From Tomocerus qinae (lineage: Eukaryota; Arthropoda; Collembola; Entomobryomorpha; Tomoceridae): DNA of 64,000 bases. This document shows positions 39,531 to 51,125 of the stretch, piece after piece. The notes under the pieces are model-generated. The model saw only the letters and a program-made list of their open reading frames with translations, did not search any database and was not told the DNA's origin. Position numbers and translations under genes: made by a program. Location: the NCBI GenBank assembly GCA_020055645.1, contig CM034546.1, forward strand, positions 89,962,001 to 90,026,000, in the 5' to 3' direction. Position 1 is the stretch's first letter, and the number at the start of each line of letters is the position of its first letter.

Positions 39531-42500
39531 ATGTTAGATTTCGATTTAATGCTATATCATGTGGGGGAATTTGGTCTCTACCAGAAGATTTTGTTCGTTT
39601 TCCAAGCACCGTTTTGTATGTTTGTAACTTTCGTCCTATTTGGACAATTATTTCTCACTCTTTACCCTAGCGTCTATTGGTGTGAAGAACATTACAAATG
39701 CGCTATTGGATTTGGAAATATCCATCCCACTGTTCGGTTTGTTACACATGAATTACAAAAAAGAATTACGACTCCATACTCTGTGAGTACAACATCATTT
39801 TTATATTTTTAGCCGGAATTTGTCCATTCCGTTTCGAGATGGGAGATTTGATCCTTGCCACTTCAATGAGATAGATTCCATGGACATAGAATCACTGGCC
39901 GCCAGAAGCTGGGCATTTACGAAGTCAGTATTTACAGTAGAAAAATATTTGACTGCAAATGAATCACTTTTTTGCACCCTTATTATTTTCGCAAATGATT
40001 TTGAAATGCCTATAATTTTACGAATTCAGCTGTTCAGTTGCTGCTCCTTGTCCTTTGAATGCAAGTGACATCGGAAACCGAAAACCAGCACGAAGGCCCA
40101 AACGAGCATATGGTTTCGTGAACAGAGTGACCCAACCGCAATACACCAGAGTGAGAACCACCACTCCCGCGACGACGACTCCAGCAGAGACCACTCTCCC
40201 AACAACGGTTACTACAGTTAGACCCCCAGATGGTTCTACATCCATAAATCCGGCAATGGGAGGAAATCAAGGCTTGCTGTCTTCGCGTGATAGGGGATGC
40301 AACAATGAAACTTGCCCTGCAGATAGAGTAAACATTACATTTCGACAAAATGTCTCCGTTTTAGCAGATACTCTTCGTTTGAGTAGACGAACATGTCAAA
40401 TTCGGCAATGCTTGAAAATTGACTGGGATCGAAACACTAGTGGGACTCCTTACCCGACAATTGTGACGGAGGTTTTATTTCATTTTGCACTCCTTGCTTG
40501 CTGTAACTGATTTTATAATTCAAATGATAGTAACACGAAGATACATTTAGGGCAATTGGTGGTGCAATGCGGATTTGTATGTATCTGCTTCACAGGCCAT
40601 TTTCTTTCTCGGAGCTATCGTCGGAGGATTTATCATTGGATACATAGCTGACACGTAATTTTGTATTAAAAATTCATGTCGATAAACAGTATAGGTTGAA
40701 CGTTTTTTATTCCCTTACAGGGTTGGTCGGGTGCCCGCTCTGGTGATAGCCAATCTTCTTGGAGCCATCGGAGGAGCTCTGAGTGTAGCTACCACCAGCT
40801 TTTGGTGGTTCATGCTTTTTCGATTCATCACTGGAATGGCTTTTGATAATTGCTTCACTATGATGTATATTTTGGGTGGGTTTAGCAATTAATAATTAAG
40901 AGAAATATTCACATGCTTTAGAAGCTTAATTTATTGTATCTGTTGGAAATAGTTTTGGAATTTTCTGGACCCCGGTATAGGACACTAGTGGCTAATTTAA
41001 GGTTAGGAATAAACTTGGATACATTACTAGGGGAAAAATGTGGTTAACTGGGTCTGAGAACCAAATTGTGGATGGATATTTATTTCTTTACAGCATAGCA
41101 ATCTTCTACACAATTGGAACTTTGCTTATTCCCTTGCTTGCTTCGTTCATTTCAAATTGGCAGATCTATGGATTGGTAATTTCCCTGCCAATGTTTTCAG
41201 GTCTTTTAGCCCTTTTTATAGTTCCTGAAAGTGCAAGATGGTTGTTATCTAAAGGAAGAGCCACGGAAGCTACAAATATTCTCAGGAGTTTTGCCAAGGT
41301 CAACCGGAAACAAGTAGACGAAAGAATTTTCGTGGAATTTGAGGTAACGCAATAATTCTTTCAAGTTTAAAGGAATTGTATAAGGAATTGTGAATTATCT
41401 GTAGCAACAAGCCAAGGAATTGTTTGAGGAGATGTCGACAGAAGAAGATGAAGCTGGAATTTTAGATGTCTTCAGAACTCCAAGACTGTGTAGAACGTTT
41501 ATCCTGCTCACTGTCATTTGGTATAATAGCTGCATTAAAAATTAGATTGAATAAGGGAATGTTAAGTTGGTTAAGATACTTATGATCCCTCTGTTCTTCG
41601 CTGTGATTCATCTTTGCATATATTTTAGAGGAGATTATAAAATTACAACAATCAGCTTCGATTAAGGTACGAAACAAACTCCCCGTGTAGTTTACCCGGG
41701 TGAGGACAATGAAGTGAGGTAGCCCATTCATGAATACATTATAATGTCCTGGGGGATCCTATAGGGAAACTAACTGTGGGAAAATAATTATTTTGCTCGC
41801 CAATTGTCAAAGCCCATACAGCCAGAATAATTACACTAAATTTGTTTGATACTCTAACCAAAGTTGATTGTTTTAAAGTCCTCTACAATATAGGTATAAA
41901 GATTAACAGAGGCATTCTAACCTATAGGTATACCGGCCAAACTAAAAGGCCCATCCTAGAGTGAGACACCCCACCCGTCCCATCCTTAGATTAGGTTAGA
42001 ATGTAATAAATTAGGTTATTAGTATTGTAGGTGGGGAGCCCCACCCTAGGATGGGGCCTTTTAGTCTGGCCGACAGGTATTGCACTTGTTTGTTCTCTGT
42101 ATTTGCAATTTCTCTTGTGTAATTTATTTTCCATTACATTTAGGGCATTAATTGCTCTCGTATACGATTCGCATTCCCGCAACATTCTCAACCTTGCTGA
42201 CGAAAACTGGAGTGTGTTTACAATGTTTACAATTGCGTCTATGACTGAATTTCCGGCTGATATGTTCCTTATCTTCACATTGGATGTATTCGGCAGACGG
42301 TGGCTATCTTTTGGAGCTTTAGTTCTCTCCGGAACTTTCAGTCTTATTGCTGCAACAGTTCCGATGCAATGTAAGGAAAAGCTTTTACATGTTTGGCAAT
42401 TGATGCCCATCTCCAACTGTCAATTAGAATTTTGGAGAAATTATAATAATGAGTCTTTGCAATGAATTTTTGCAGTGTCTAGATCTGTTGGTTTGATTTT

Positions 42501-43192
42501 TGCCATGCTAAGTCGATTTTGTGTGAATATTGGATTCAACATTGGATTACAATATGCCGCCGAGCTACTTCCGACTGTCATTAGAGCCCAAGGAGTCAAT
42601 GCCATTCATATCATGGGCTACGTTGCTTCAATCATCTCTCCTTTTGTCGCTATGATTGTAAACACATTTTCGCTTTTCGTTTTCACAAGCTTTTAAGAAT
42701 CTTACGAAAGAAAAATTTATTTTCCAGGGAAGAAGCAATCCGACTTTAAGTTTAATTCTACTGGGAGTATTAGCCATTATTGCCGGATCCTTATGTCTAC
42801 TGCTCAGTGAAACTTTAGGGGAGGAATTGCCAAACACTCTTGAGGAAGCTGAATCTTTTGGGAAGGGACAGGATTTCTGGAATTGTCCTGCCTGCGGAAC
42901 TGGCGGGTAATGAATTACATCTCATTCCATGTCTAATGGTGACAAAGAAAATATAAAATGTACTTTAATTGTTTTCAGTGGAAGGGCGGAGGATGATAAA
43001 ATGATGATCCCCATTCAGCAACCAGTTCAGTTGAGAAATTCCTTGATGGCAACAAGAAGAGGAGATATTTATCGCTCCAGTATCATCTCAAGTAGATCAT
43101 CCAGATCCTATAGAAATTATGCGTTGAACACCATCCCTGCTACAAATGTGCCTAATGAGACGACTAAATTGAAAAGAAACTTTACCAGATGA
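39531..43192 (+). CDS. SLC22 organic cation transporter, gene A
   Basis: A major-facilitator membrane transporter of the organic cation/anion type. Twelve exons join in frame: 39531-39736, 39813-39923, 40030-40471, 40551-40654, 40721-40875, 40953-41001, 41094-41343, 41405-41520, 42144-42370, 42476-42657, 42728-42906 and 42979-43192 (744 residues). It opens MLDFDLMLYHVGEFGLYQK, the standard SLC22 N-terminus. MFS signatures are GNWWCNADLYVSASQAIFF, GGFIIGYIADTVGRVPAL, PESARWLLSKGR and DVFGRRWL. The large first extracellular loop is expanded by a Thr/Pro-rich insert (TTTPATTTPAETTLPTTV) with several N-glycosylation motifs. It is the most divergent of the four local copies, has its own intron at MQ|LS, and lacks the palindromic insertions of B, C and D. 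Substrate unknown. Confidence 0.9.
41926..42080. mobile_element. 143-bp TIR element with 6-bp target duplication
   Basis: Inside the eighth intron of gene A. The sequence between two copies of AGGTAT (41926-41931 and 42075-42080) begins ACCGGCCAAACTAAAAGGCC and, read on the other strand from its far end, begins GTCGGCCAGACTAAAAGGCC. Similarity extends about 45 bp inward (ATCCTAGAGTG against ATCCTAGGGTG). Terminal inverted repeats plus a short direct repeat mark a non-autonomous DNA transposon (MITE). It has no coding capacity. Confidence 0.75.
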
Positions 43193-43983
43193 ATTTACTA
43201 TGTCTCTACTTTTATTTCACTATCGTTGCATCGATTAGCCATTTCAATAAAACAGACACAAATAATAATTAACAACCATAATAATAATATCATTATTGAC
43301 AAAATTGCAACCGATGCTACAAATACTCTAAAGAATATTTTCTCGCCGTTATTTATGGTATTTGGAAAAATCTACTACAAGGACCAAACATTAAATTAAG
43401 AAATGTCAGCATAGTGCACTGCATGTAAACGCCTAGCACTTCATCGTTTCTGTCTCAATCCCACTTTATTTAGTAGCTTTGCGAGCTCTCAAAAATTACC
43501 ATTAATCATAATTAATCACAACCATTGTCATACCGTAGATAAAGTTCATAATAGTATTTGCATTATTGCAATATCGCATTTTACTTGTATCACTTTTTCC
43601 TTGTTAATTTATTATTGTTAATACACAATACAGGCATAATTGTGTGCACTCTTGTTTTGCCCTACTATTAGACAATTTTAATTATTTGTTAAAGCATGTA
43701 TATGGGGAGAGAGCACAGTAGTAATACAAGTGTTTGTAGATAAGGAATTTAAACGAAATAATCCAAATAATCCCTCAGGAACAAAGTAGTTTATTAGATA
43801 AAACAGTTTGGGTTTAGTTTAGATAAAAAGGAAAGTGAATACCCAACAAAATTGATTGCATCTTTTATTTATCACTGCTGAGTATACTCTACTTGTCAAT
43901 TGCACTCTCCCACTCACACACAAATACATACAACGTATGCACACGGACAAATCTTTTAGTTCCTGCAGAACACCTGGAAAGCC
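43193..43983. other. Intergenic, nothing recognised
   Basis: About 790 AT-rich bases between gene A and the ThuA gene. It should contain the 3' end of A and the promoter of the next gene. No element is recognised. Confidence 0.35.
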
Positions 43984-44960
43984 ATGAAGCCCTTCGTTTT
44001 GCTCTTAATTTTTGCAGCCTCCAGTACCTGGAATAAGGTACAATGAAATCATTATGAATATCAAATAGTTTTTTAATTTAAAAATATTAACATGGAGTTG
44101 GTTTCAGATAATTTGGGAATGGGATGGGAAGTTATTTACTGATATCATATTATGTTATTATTACTGACATAATATTATTATACAATTATTGTCATATATA
44201 GGTCGAAGGAGCTGGTTTCAACGTTATAGCGTTTTCCACAGCTGTGAATGATTTAGGCCATATCAGTTTTGTGAACGAGGCAAATGTTTGGTTTCCACGA
44301 ATTGCTAGAGAAAACAATTTTACTTTTGAGTCGACAACAGACTGGAACAAGCTAAATGTCGAATATCTTCGAAATTACCAAGTTGTTTTATTTCTTGACA
44401 CGCGGCCAGAAAATGGGAATCATAGAAGCGCGTTTGAGAGTTACATGCGAAATGGCGGAGCTTGGATGGGATTCCATTTCTCCGCATTTGCACTAACTCC
44501 TTCTGTGTACCCTCAAAATTGGGACTGGTACCACAATGATTTCATCGGGGCTGGGGAGTATGAAGGCAACACCTGGAGACCGACACCTGCCATCGTGAGA
44601 ACGGAAAACCGGAACCACGGAGCAACTAGGAATTTGCCGAGGACTTTCCAAGCGTCGACTAACGAATGGTACAAATGGCAGAGGAGTTTGGTGAACAACC
44701 CGAACATTGACATCCTCCTTGCCATCGACGAGTCTAGCTTCCCACTTGGCACAGGACCTAACCCTTGGGAAATCTGGCATTCTGGCTACTACCCTGTTGT
44801 ATGGACTAATAGAAACTACAGGATGATATACATGAACATGGGACACAATGATATTGACTATGAAAATGGCAATCGGCCAATTTCATCTACATTCGAGAGT
44901 GAAGACCAAAACAGACTCATTATCGACTCCATCCTCTGGCTGGCTGGCAAAATAAATTAA
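43984..44960 (+). CDS. Secreted ThuA-domain protein
   Basis: Two exons, 43984-44037 and 44202-44960, give 270 residues. Exon 1 encodes most of a signal peptide (MKPFVLLLIFAASSTWNK). Exon 2 encodes an entire ThuA-like (trehalose utilisation) domain of the class I glutamine amidotransferase-like fold. It runs from FNVIAFSTAV through VVLFLDTRPENGNHRSAFES, YMRNGGAWMGFHFSAF, NDFIGAGEYEGN, EWYKW, ILLAIDESSF, NPWEIWHSGYYPVVWTNRNY and MIYMNMGHNDIDYENG. The H-x-F/GGGxxGxH-like region and the final DSILWLAGK are typical of bacterial ThuA proteins. The domain is common in bacteria and scarce in animals. A 759-nt intronless exon of higher GC than its neighbours, in a genome with introns every 100-250 nt, fits horizontal acquisition followed by gain of a signal exon. 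The biochemical role of ThuA is uncertain; sugar metabolism is only suggested. Confidence 0.85.
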
Positions 44961-45913
44961 TCGCTTACTGTCATAATTAAAAAGAGAATGCTGACAATAT
45001 TTATTTACTCTTATCTGTCAGATTGGTTTCAATAATATTTCTCAATCGTAAAAATAAATTGTCCTTCAGTCTTTGCTTCTGTTCTTTCATTGATATTACA
45101 TTGGAACTAATCGTGTGTACAATAATGTATTGTACTTGTACCTACACATTTATTGCTGACATTCTTTTTTCTCTTAGTATCAATTTGGTATGGTATATCA
45201 CGATAAAAAAAACGCGGTTGGTGTAGCATAATGAATGCAAACGTGACATGTAACTTGACTCGGGATTATTGTGGGGTCAGCAAACAGAATGGTATATCTA
45301 GTGCATCTTGTGCTTCGATTTTCTTCCTTCTTTGATACAAGCGACCAGGCATGCAGAGAATACAGAGAAAAGAAAGACAATACTCATTGCCATGCAATAA
45401 TATTTTAGACTTTCAAACAAGTTGAATTTCAGCACTAGGTCTCAGTTAAAGTACGTAAAATTCCGAATGAGTGTCAGTAAACCAAACCTACTTATAATAT
45501 TGAAATACTTTCATGACTTCCACACTTGCACGTAAGAATGATAGTTGATAGAAAATGACAACATAGAAACGAAGGAGAGATATTATGAAATGACTTCAGG
45601 ATCAAAGCATGCGGATGTATTCATTCATTTATTGGTCTTCGTTGTAACAGCCATTATGCAGAACGCTAAGATATACATTCCATTTTCAAGAGCAATAAAA
45701 TTTCACAATGATAAACAGATATTGTATGGCATATTAAAAGTACCAAAGCGGTTTCACTAACTAAATCTAAAGTTATTCATTAACTGCCAGTGACTCGTGT
45801 CTATTGACTTGTTGACAGTACCCGGTCATAATATTTCCATACAAAATTAATATACGAATAAAGCATTGAATAATTTTCAACCGAAGGAGGAGATAATTTT
45901 AGTTATTGTTAAA
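44961..45913. other. Intergenic, nothing recognised
   Basis: About 950 AT-rich bases between the ThuA gene and the next gene. The short open frame at 45545-45760 has no family resemblance. No repeats are seen. Confidence 0.35.
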
Positions 45914-47536
45914 ATGTTGGTGGATGTGGCTGAAAGGACTCTGCTGGTACCTAATATAATTTTTGGATTGCAACCTGGATTATTTGCTTTATTTGTGTCT
46001 TATTATTATTACTATTTATTTGGAATTTTCTAGATATCAGTTATCGGATATTTTGTTTACTGCGTTTTATTAAGTGTAAGTAATTGGGACCCAGAAAAAT
46101 GGACACCATACGCGCTAATATTTCCGATCAGCGTCTTGTACAACCAAGGTATATATCTCATAAGCACGCATCAAGTTTATCTCGCCGAATCCTACGCCCC
46201 ACTTGATTTATTGTACAACGGCCGAATTGGAGATAAGGAGAGTATTGCAATGAAGGCTGAATGGGGAAATGGAGTTGCTAGCAACAGCAACCCGGAAGAT
46301 ATTTTGGAATCGAGGAATGATTTATATGTAAATGACGATAATGATGTAAATGTTAAATGCTCGGGAGGTTTCCTCAGTCAAAAAGTGATCTCGAGTGACA
46401 AACTGAAAGAGAAATTAAAAGAAGTAGAACAACAATATTCAAAAACAGGATTTCAACTGAGTATTTCAATAGACAATTTAGCTAATTATTACATAACAAA
46501 AGGGTTGGTTCTCGGATGTGAAATTGTGAACCTGGAAGTTGCAGGCTCTCAGCGAACATTATTAATTCGACTGGGTATTCCCCTAGTACGGAGAGAAACG
46601 GAATTTCAATTTAAAAGAATTGTGGGGCTGCATTTCCAAAATTCATTTGAAAATACCCTCTGCAGTGGAGTGAACAACCAAACTGAGTATATTTTAATCA
46701 AAAACAAAACAGTTATTCCGATTCCAAGCACCAAGTATTCGGATGATGCGGTGAGTGCGATGTATTTCGACAAATGCCGAATTGGACCAGAACTTCACAC
46801 TTCAAAGACATTCTTCTACACTCTATGCCACTTGAATCTGGACAGCGAAGGATTGGCCACGGTGAAACAGTCCTTTCTCTCAAACTACTTCACTTGCATT
46901 GAAACCATTTACGAAGGAAATTCCACCGATCGAATGGAGGAATACTGCCCTTTGGAAAATTGTCAGAGCATAGATGCTATAGAAGACTTCCACTACTCCT
47001 TCGTGAATGCCAAAGAGCACGTTTTAACAAATATTAAAGAAACAGTGAAAATCCGTTGCAGCAACAAATCTAATGACGCCACTCTGAAAACCACACCTGT
47101 TGATGGAACTTTGCTGTTTACACTCACTTGTGGATGCAAACTGTATCATGGCAGTACCGTCGTTGTCAAAACAGAAAGGTGCAAATGGTTCAGCAAGACA
47201 ATCCGGACAGCAGATGCCTCATCCAATGACAAAGTTAAAATCTTCCAGCTTTTGCCTTCGAATCATCTCAAAGACTTTCACGGCTACGTTCTCAGTGTTA
47301 AATATTTATCCCCAATCAACAGTATGTTCGTGATTAAATGTGTCGTCGTATTGGTCGAAATTTATCTCTATTTTTACGGGGTTCGTCTCGTCTACTTAGT
47401 CTTTTTGGCACTTTTCGGAGGACGAAGAGTGTTCTTTAGGTTTGTTTGTTTCATGGATATGATTGGAATATACTACATTCTTTTACGATTTTTACCATAT
47501 TGGCTACCTGGCTGGTTTCTTCGAGAAAAATTCTAA
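45914..47536 (+). CDS. Orphan membrane glycoprotein, unknown family
   Basis: I do not recognise this gene. A tiny first exon (45914-45946, MLVDVAERTLL) joins an 87-nt intron and then one 1,503-nt exon (46034-47536), giving 511 residues. A signal anchor follows the start (ISVIGYFVYCVLLSV). A long extracellular-type region carries many Cys and several N-glycosylation motifs (NNQT, NKT, NST, NKS). The C-terminus has hydrophobic helices (MFVIKCVVVLVEIYLYFYG, LVYLVFLALFGG) and ends in the aromatic stretch YWLPGWFLREKF. One long uninterrupted exon is unusual here and suggests a retrocopy or a captured gene. The Cys-rich ectodomain plus membrane anchor would also be compatible with an old envelope-type gene, but I see no motif that supports this. 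Function is not assigned. Confidence 0.6.
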
Positions 47537-47655
47537 TTATCTTATAATTATTTTGTATTATTTATATCACCGCGTATATTAGCAAGCAGCTTTGGAGACC
47601 AATTTACATTAGATAGTACAATTATTAGAAAAATTTTGTGGCAAAGATTACAAGT

Positions 47656-50600
47656 TTAAGAAAATAATGACATAAGTATAGATCTGCCCCCATCTTGATC
47701 ATTAGGATGAACAAGAGAGCTTCTATATTCTTCTCCTCGAATAGGTGACCGTAAGGATTTTCGCCATTTTAAACTGTTTTCGATCTCTAGCTTTTCTTTC
47801 TCTTTTAGCTTAGTTTCTTCTTCTTTTAGCTTAGTTTCTTCCTCTTTTAGCTTAGTTTCTTCCTCATCAAGTCCTGTCTCTCCCGCCTCACCGACATCAA
47901 TCACAGGCTCCGGTTCCAATACTGTCGTTTCTTCTTTCACTGGCTTCGGTCTAGATATAATAAACAAGCAGAAATACAAAAAACGCAAATTGAGTGTATA
48001 CATATTATCACTCTCAGATTAATTGGTCACAGTTGACATTGTAACGTACTTAGCACAAATAGGACAGTTCCAAAAGCTTTGGTTTTTTCCAAAGGCTTCA
48101 GCTTCTTCTAAATTGTTTGGGAGGTCCTCACCCAAAGTTTCTAAAAGAAAGAGAGACAATATTCCTCCGAATAAAGACAACCCTCCAAGAAGTAAGAGAC
48201 TTAAAACTGGATCGTGATGTCCCTATTCAGTTTTTAAAATATCAGGAAACATTCAGGAAGAATAATCGTCAAAAAAACAATAGGACTTACAATTTGGGCA
48301 ATAACCGGTGAAACAAGAGCGGCTACATATCCTATTATGTGAATTGCATTCACGCCTTGTCCCCTGATTACAGTAGGCAATAATTCGGAAGCATACTGGA
48401 GGCCAATGTTGAACGAAACGTTGATCCAGAATCTACTTAACATGGCCATTACAAATTCGGCTATCCAAGCTTTCTGATGAACTGTCGCAGCGATAAAAGC
48501 ACAAATGCCCGACAGCGACATTGTCAGGAAGGACATCCACCGTCTTCCAAATCTGTCAATAGTCAATATCATCAAAATATCTGCGGGGAACTCCGTCGAT
48601 GCTGCCACTCCAAACATCCAAAACAAATTCCACTCTTCGTGCGCCAGGTTGAGGACATTACGATTGTGACCAGTGATAACATTGAAGGATATACATTTAG
48701 AGACAGGAATGGACGAAACATTGCGAACAGGTGGAGCATCTTGCGAGTGGAATGCCATTGAATAATCTTCACTAATCAATTAAATGACTAAATACATTAG
48801 GGGCTTAAGATTTATCTTTTTCTTATTGGTACAACTTCTTTTTAGAGCAGAGCTTCCAGCGCGAGAGCATTTAATTGATTGGTAAAGATTATTCAGTGAC
48901 GATCTCACGAGCAGGATGCTCCATACTTCAAATCTGCTGCAATGTATCTTTCATTCCTGTCTCTGAATTTTTAACCATCATAAACAACAGCTATGCATGA
49001 CCTGATTTCAATAAAATATATTTTTATCATTCACTGAGTTTAAATATAGATTTGCAATATTTTGCCCTAATATATTAAACTTTTTCCTACCATATTACAA
49101 CTAAAAGTATAAATGTCCTGCGAATTCTTGGTGTTTTCAAAGCTTCTATCAAAGAAGGATCCGGACCTTGTTTACACATCTCCTCGTAGAGTGTTCGGGA
49201 TTCTTCCTAAAATTCAAACGTAAAAAAACCAGTCTCAAAATCACTTCCTTTTGACAAATTTTGCATATTAGTATGCAAAAGATGCAGTTGTCACAAGAGC
49301 CACTAATTACCTCAGTAGAGTCATAAGTAAGGTAGGTCCTACCTTACTTATGACTCTACTATTACCTCAAATTGCACAAAGATTTGCTCATCTACTTTTT
49401 TTCTGTTAACTTTAGCGAAACGTCTTAGTATGTCAGTTGCTTTCTTGACTTTCCCTTTCGAAAGGAGCCATCTGCAAATAAATCGATGCATTCAATAATA
49501 AGTAGCAGAGAAATTCTTTGGAATTTAGAATGTTTACCATTTAGTGTTGTATCATATGACACAGAATTTATTTGATTAGTTTTAGACTTATTCTCAAAAC
49601 CCACCTTGAGCTCTCTGGAATCACGCCATAGGCAATAATAACAGAAAACATAGGAATAGCTATAATTCTTCCGAAAATTTTCCAATCTGCTGCGTACACT
49701 GCGATAGCAGGGAGTACAACTGATCCAATGGTGTAGAAAATGGCAATGCTGAATTAAACAATCAGAATGTGGTACTATTAAATATTGTTTGAAAATTAAA
49801 AATTATGACATACCCTACCTTAAATTTGCAACAGCAGTCCGATATGACGGTCCACAGAATTCCAGGACTGTGAAAATCAAAAATTAATCATGGGGTGCTA
49901 TTTTTTACATTTACTACGTCTATAGCTTATTGTCACAACAAATAAAGCTGTTTGTAACTTATGTCTCTAATATGGTCATGGCCGTTGCAGCGTTTGTTGA
50001 AATGCCTATGCAATTCATATTACATAAAATAAAATAAGGTAGTCCAATCTTTACTCTACATAAACATAAACTGGGGCATGCGCATGGGATTCTTTCACTA
50101 TTCTTGAATAAATGTTTGTATCTATGTCCGTAATATTTTGTAACTAATGAGCAAGGGTAATATTTTGTAAATGAGCAAAGCCTAGACTACTGAGTCCAAT
50201 CAACGGTCTATGAAATTCGGGCCAATGCGCAGTCGCTAGAAATTTACTGATTGCAACATTTTCTAGCACACTTTGTGTGCTAGGATTCAACTAGTATGGG
50301 TATATTAGCAAAAAAACTAAATAAAAATGTTAATATGGCCTAACCTTTTGAAATTTAGCTATAGTACCGGTAGCCTAGTATAACCATATACTATACTACT
50401 ATGAGTACTATGGTCTAAATCTAAGGTTAAGTTTAAGTGGGTGTACATATTTAATACCGATAATGTACATCATGACAAAGCAGTTATCATAACCCATTCC
50501 AGTGATGAATCGAAAGAAGCTGAACAAGTAAAAGTTGGTTGTACACGTACTCAAGACACCTCCAGTAGCCGCAATTAAATTAGCAACAACTAGACCATGA

Positions 50601-51125
50601 ACTCGGCCAAATCTGCACAAAAATTAATGATGATTAGCGACAGTCGTCATATGATAACTTTAATATTGAAATGAAAAGTCACTACAAATGGTCATACGAA
50701 TCAGCGATCCATCCTATAAGGAATCCACCTACTATTGCTCCAATGAAAAAAACGGATTGTGAAATTGTGATGTAAGTGTCTGTATAGCATCCCCAATACT
50801 CCTAAGGAGAAAAGGAATTATTGTAACAGTTCTACAACGAAATGAATCAAATGAGAATCTAGAAACCCACCGTAGGATCCGTCACAATGGTAGTGTAATA
50901 TGTAGAGTCTTCCAGTGTGACATTGTCACAAGCACAACCTTCAGACTTTGAGATATTGAAATGAAATGCATCACACCAAAAATTCGGAGAGTGAATCTCC
51001 ATAAAAAGTTGACCGAAACCGACGAACGCAAGGTAAATACAAATAGGGGCTTGGAACATAAAAAGGAATTTCTGGTAAAGACCGAACTCCCCTACATGAA
51101 TCAACATGTCATCGAAGTCCAACAT
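47656..51125 (-). CDS. SLC22 organic cation transporter, gene B
   Basis: Paralogue of C and D on the opposite strand. Exons I can place include 51125-50871, 50801-50698, one ending near 50450, one at about 49871-49823, 49366 (end of the KVNRKKVDE exon), 49001-48291 with a palindromic insert, 48222-48050 and 47950-47656. It starts MLDFDDMLIHVGEFGLYQK. Typical motifs are SQSVFFIGAIVGGFLIGWIA, GRVHGLVVANLIAATGG, WLLSKGKVKKATDILRRF, DRFGRRWMSF and GLQYASELLPTVIRGQG. The first loop is short, unlike A and D. The C-terminal tail has three KEEETKL repeats. The exon 49001-48291 is broken by a 305-bp insert (48673-48977); without it the protein is 600 residues and the exon is 406 nt, exactly as in C and D. 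As written, the frame stops right after VVYDG, so the gene needs that insert removed to be functional. Confidence 0.85.
47803..47865 (-). repeat. Three 21-bp units in gene B tail
   Basis: Three tandem copies of TTTTAGCTTAGTTTCTTCCTC (plus strand), the first with one change. They encode Glu-Glu-Glu-Thr-Lys-Leu-Lys on the minus strand. The unit differs from the 33-bp unit in gene C, so the two tails expanded separately. Confidence 0.85.
48669..48977 (-). mobile_element. 305-bp palindromic insert in a coding exon of gene B
   Basis: Read on the minus strand, the exon runs to TATGA, then TGGT (48977-48974), then the insert, then TGGT again (48672-48669) and CACAATCG. The arms are about 100 bp long and pair well. 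The 5' arm starts AGAGACAGGAATGAAAGATA and goes on through GGAGCATCCTGC to TGAATAATCTT and AATCAATTAAATG. The 3' arm, reversed and complemented, shows AGAGACAGGAATGGACGAAA, GGAGCATCTTGC, TGAATAATCTT and AATCAATTAAATG in the same order. A loop of about 100 bases separates them. A stop follows at once (GAT GGT TAA). No AG lies next to the 3' end; the nearest is in GCAAG|ATGCTCC, which would leave about 24 extra in-frame residues. Confidence 0.8.
49306..49369. mobile_element. 46-bp perfect hairpin insertion with 9-bp target duplication
   Basis: Two copies of ATTACCTCA (49306-49314 and 49361-49369) flank a near-perfect inverted repeat whose arms read AGTAGAGTCATAAGTAAGG then TAGG, with one unpaired base at the centre. 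Nine-base duplications are typical of Mutator-like elements. On the minus strand each copy reads TGAGGTAAT. This is the 5' splice site of a gene B exon (GAG|GTAAT), so the insertion has doubled the donor, 55 nt apart. Confidence 0.8.
50263..50283. repeat. Short perfect hairpin in gene B intron
   Basis: CTAGCACAC, three T, then GTGTGCTAG: 9-bp perfect arms in a 400-600 nt intron of gene B. It is too short to call an element and could be chance. Confidence 0.4.

Noticed and set aside
45914-47536. Viral envelope origin of the orphan glycoprotein
   Set aside because: The topology is compatible, but there is no fusion peptide, protease site, neighbouring element gene or terminal repeat that I can point to.
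48477-48761. Plus-strand frames opposite the gene B helix-7 exon
   Set aside because: Shadow of the minus-strand transporter exon.
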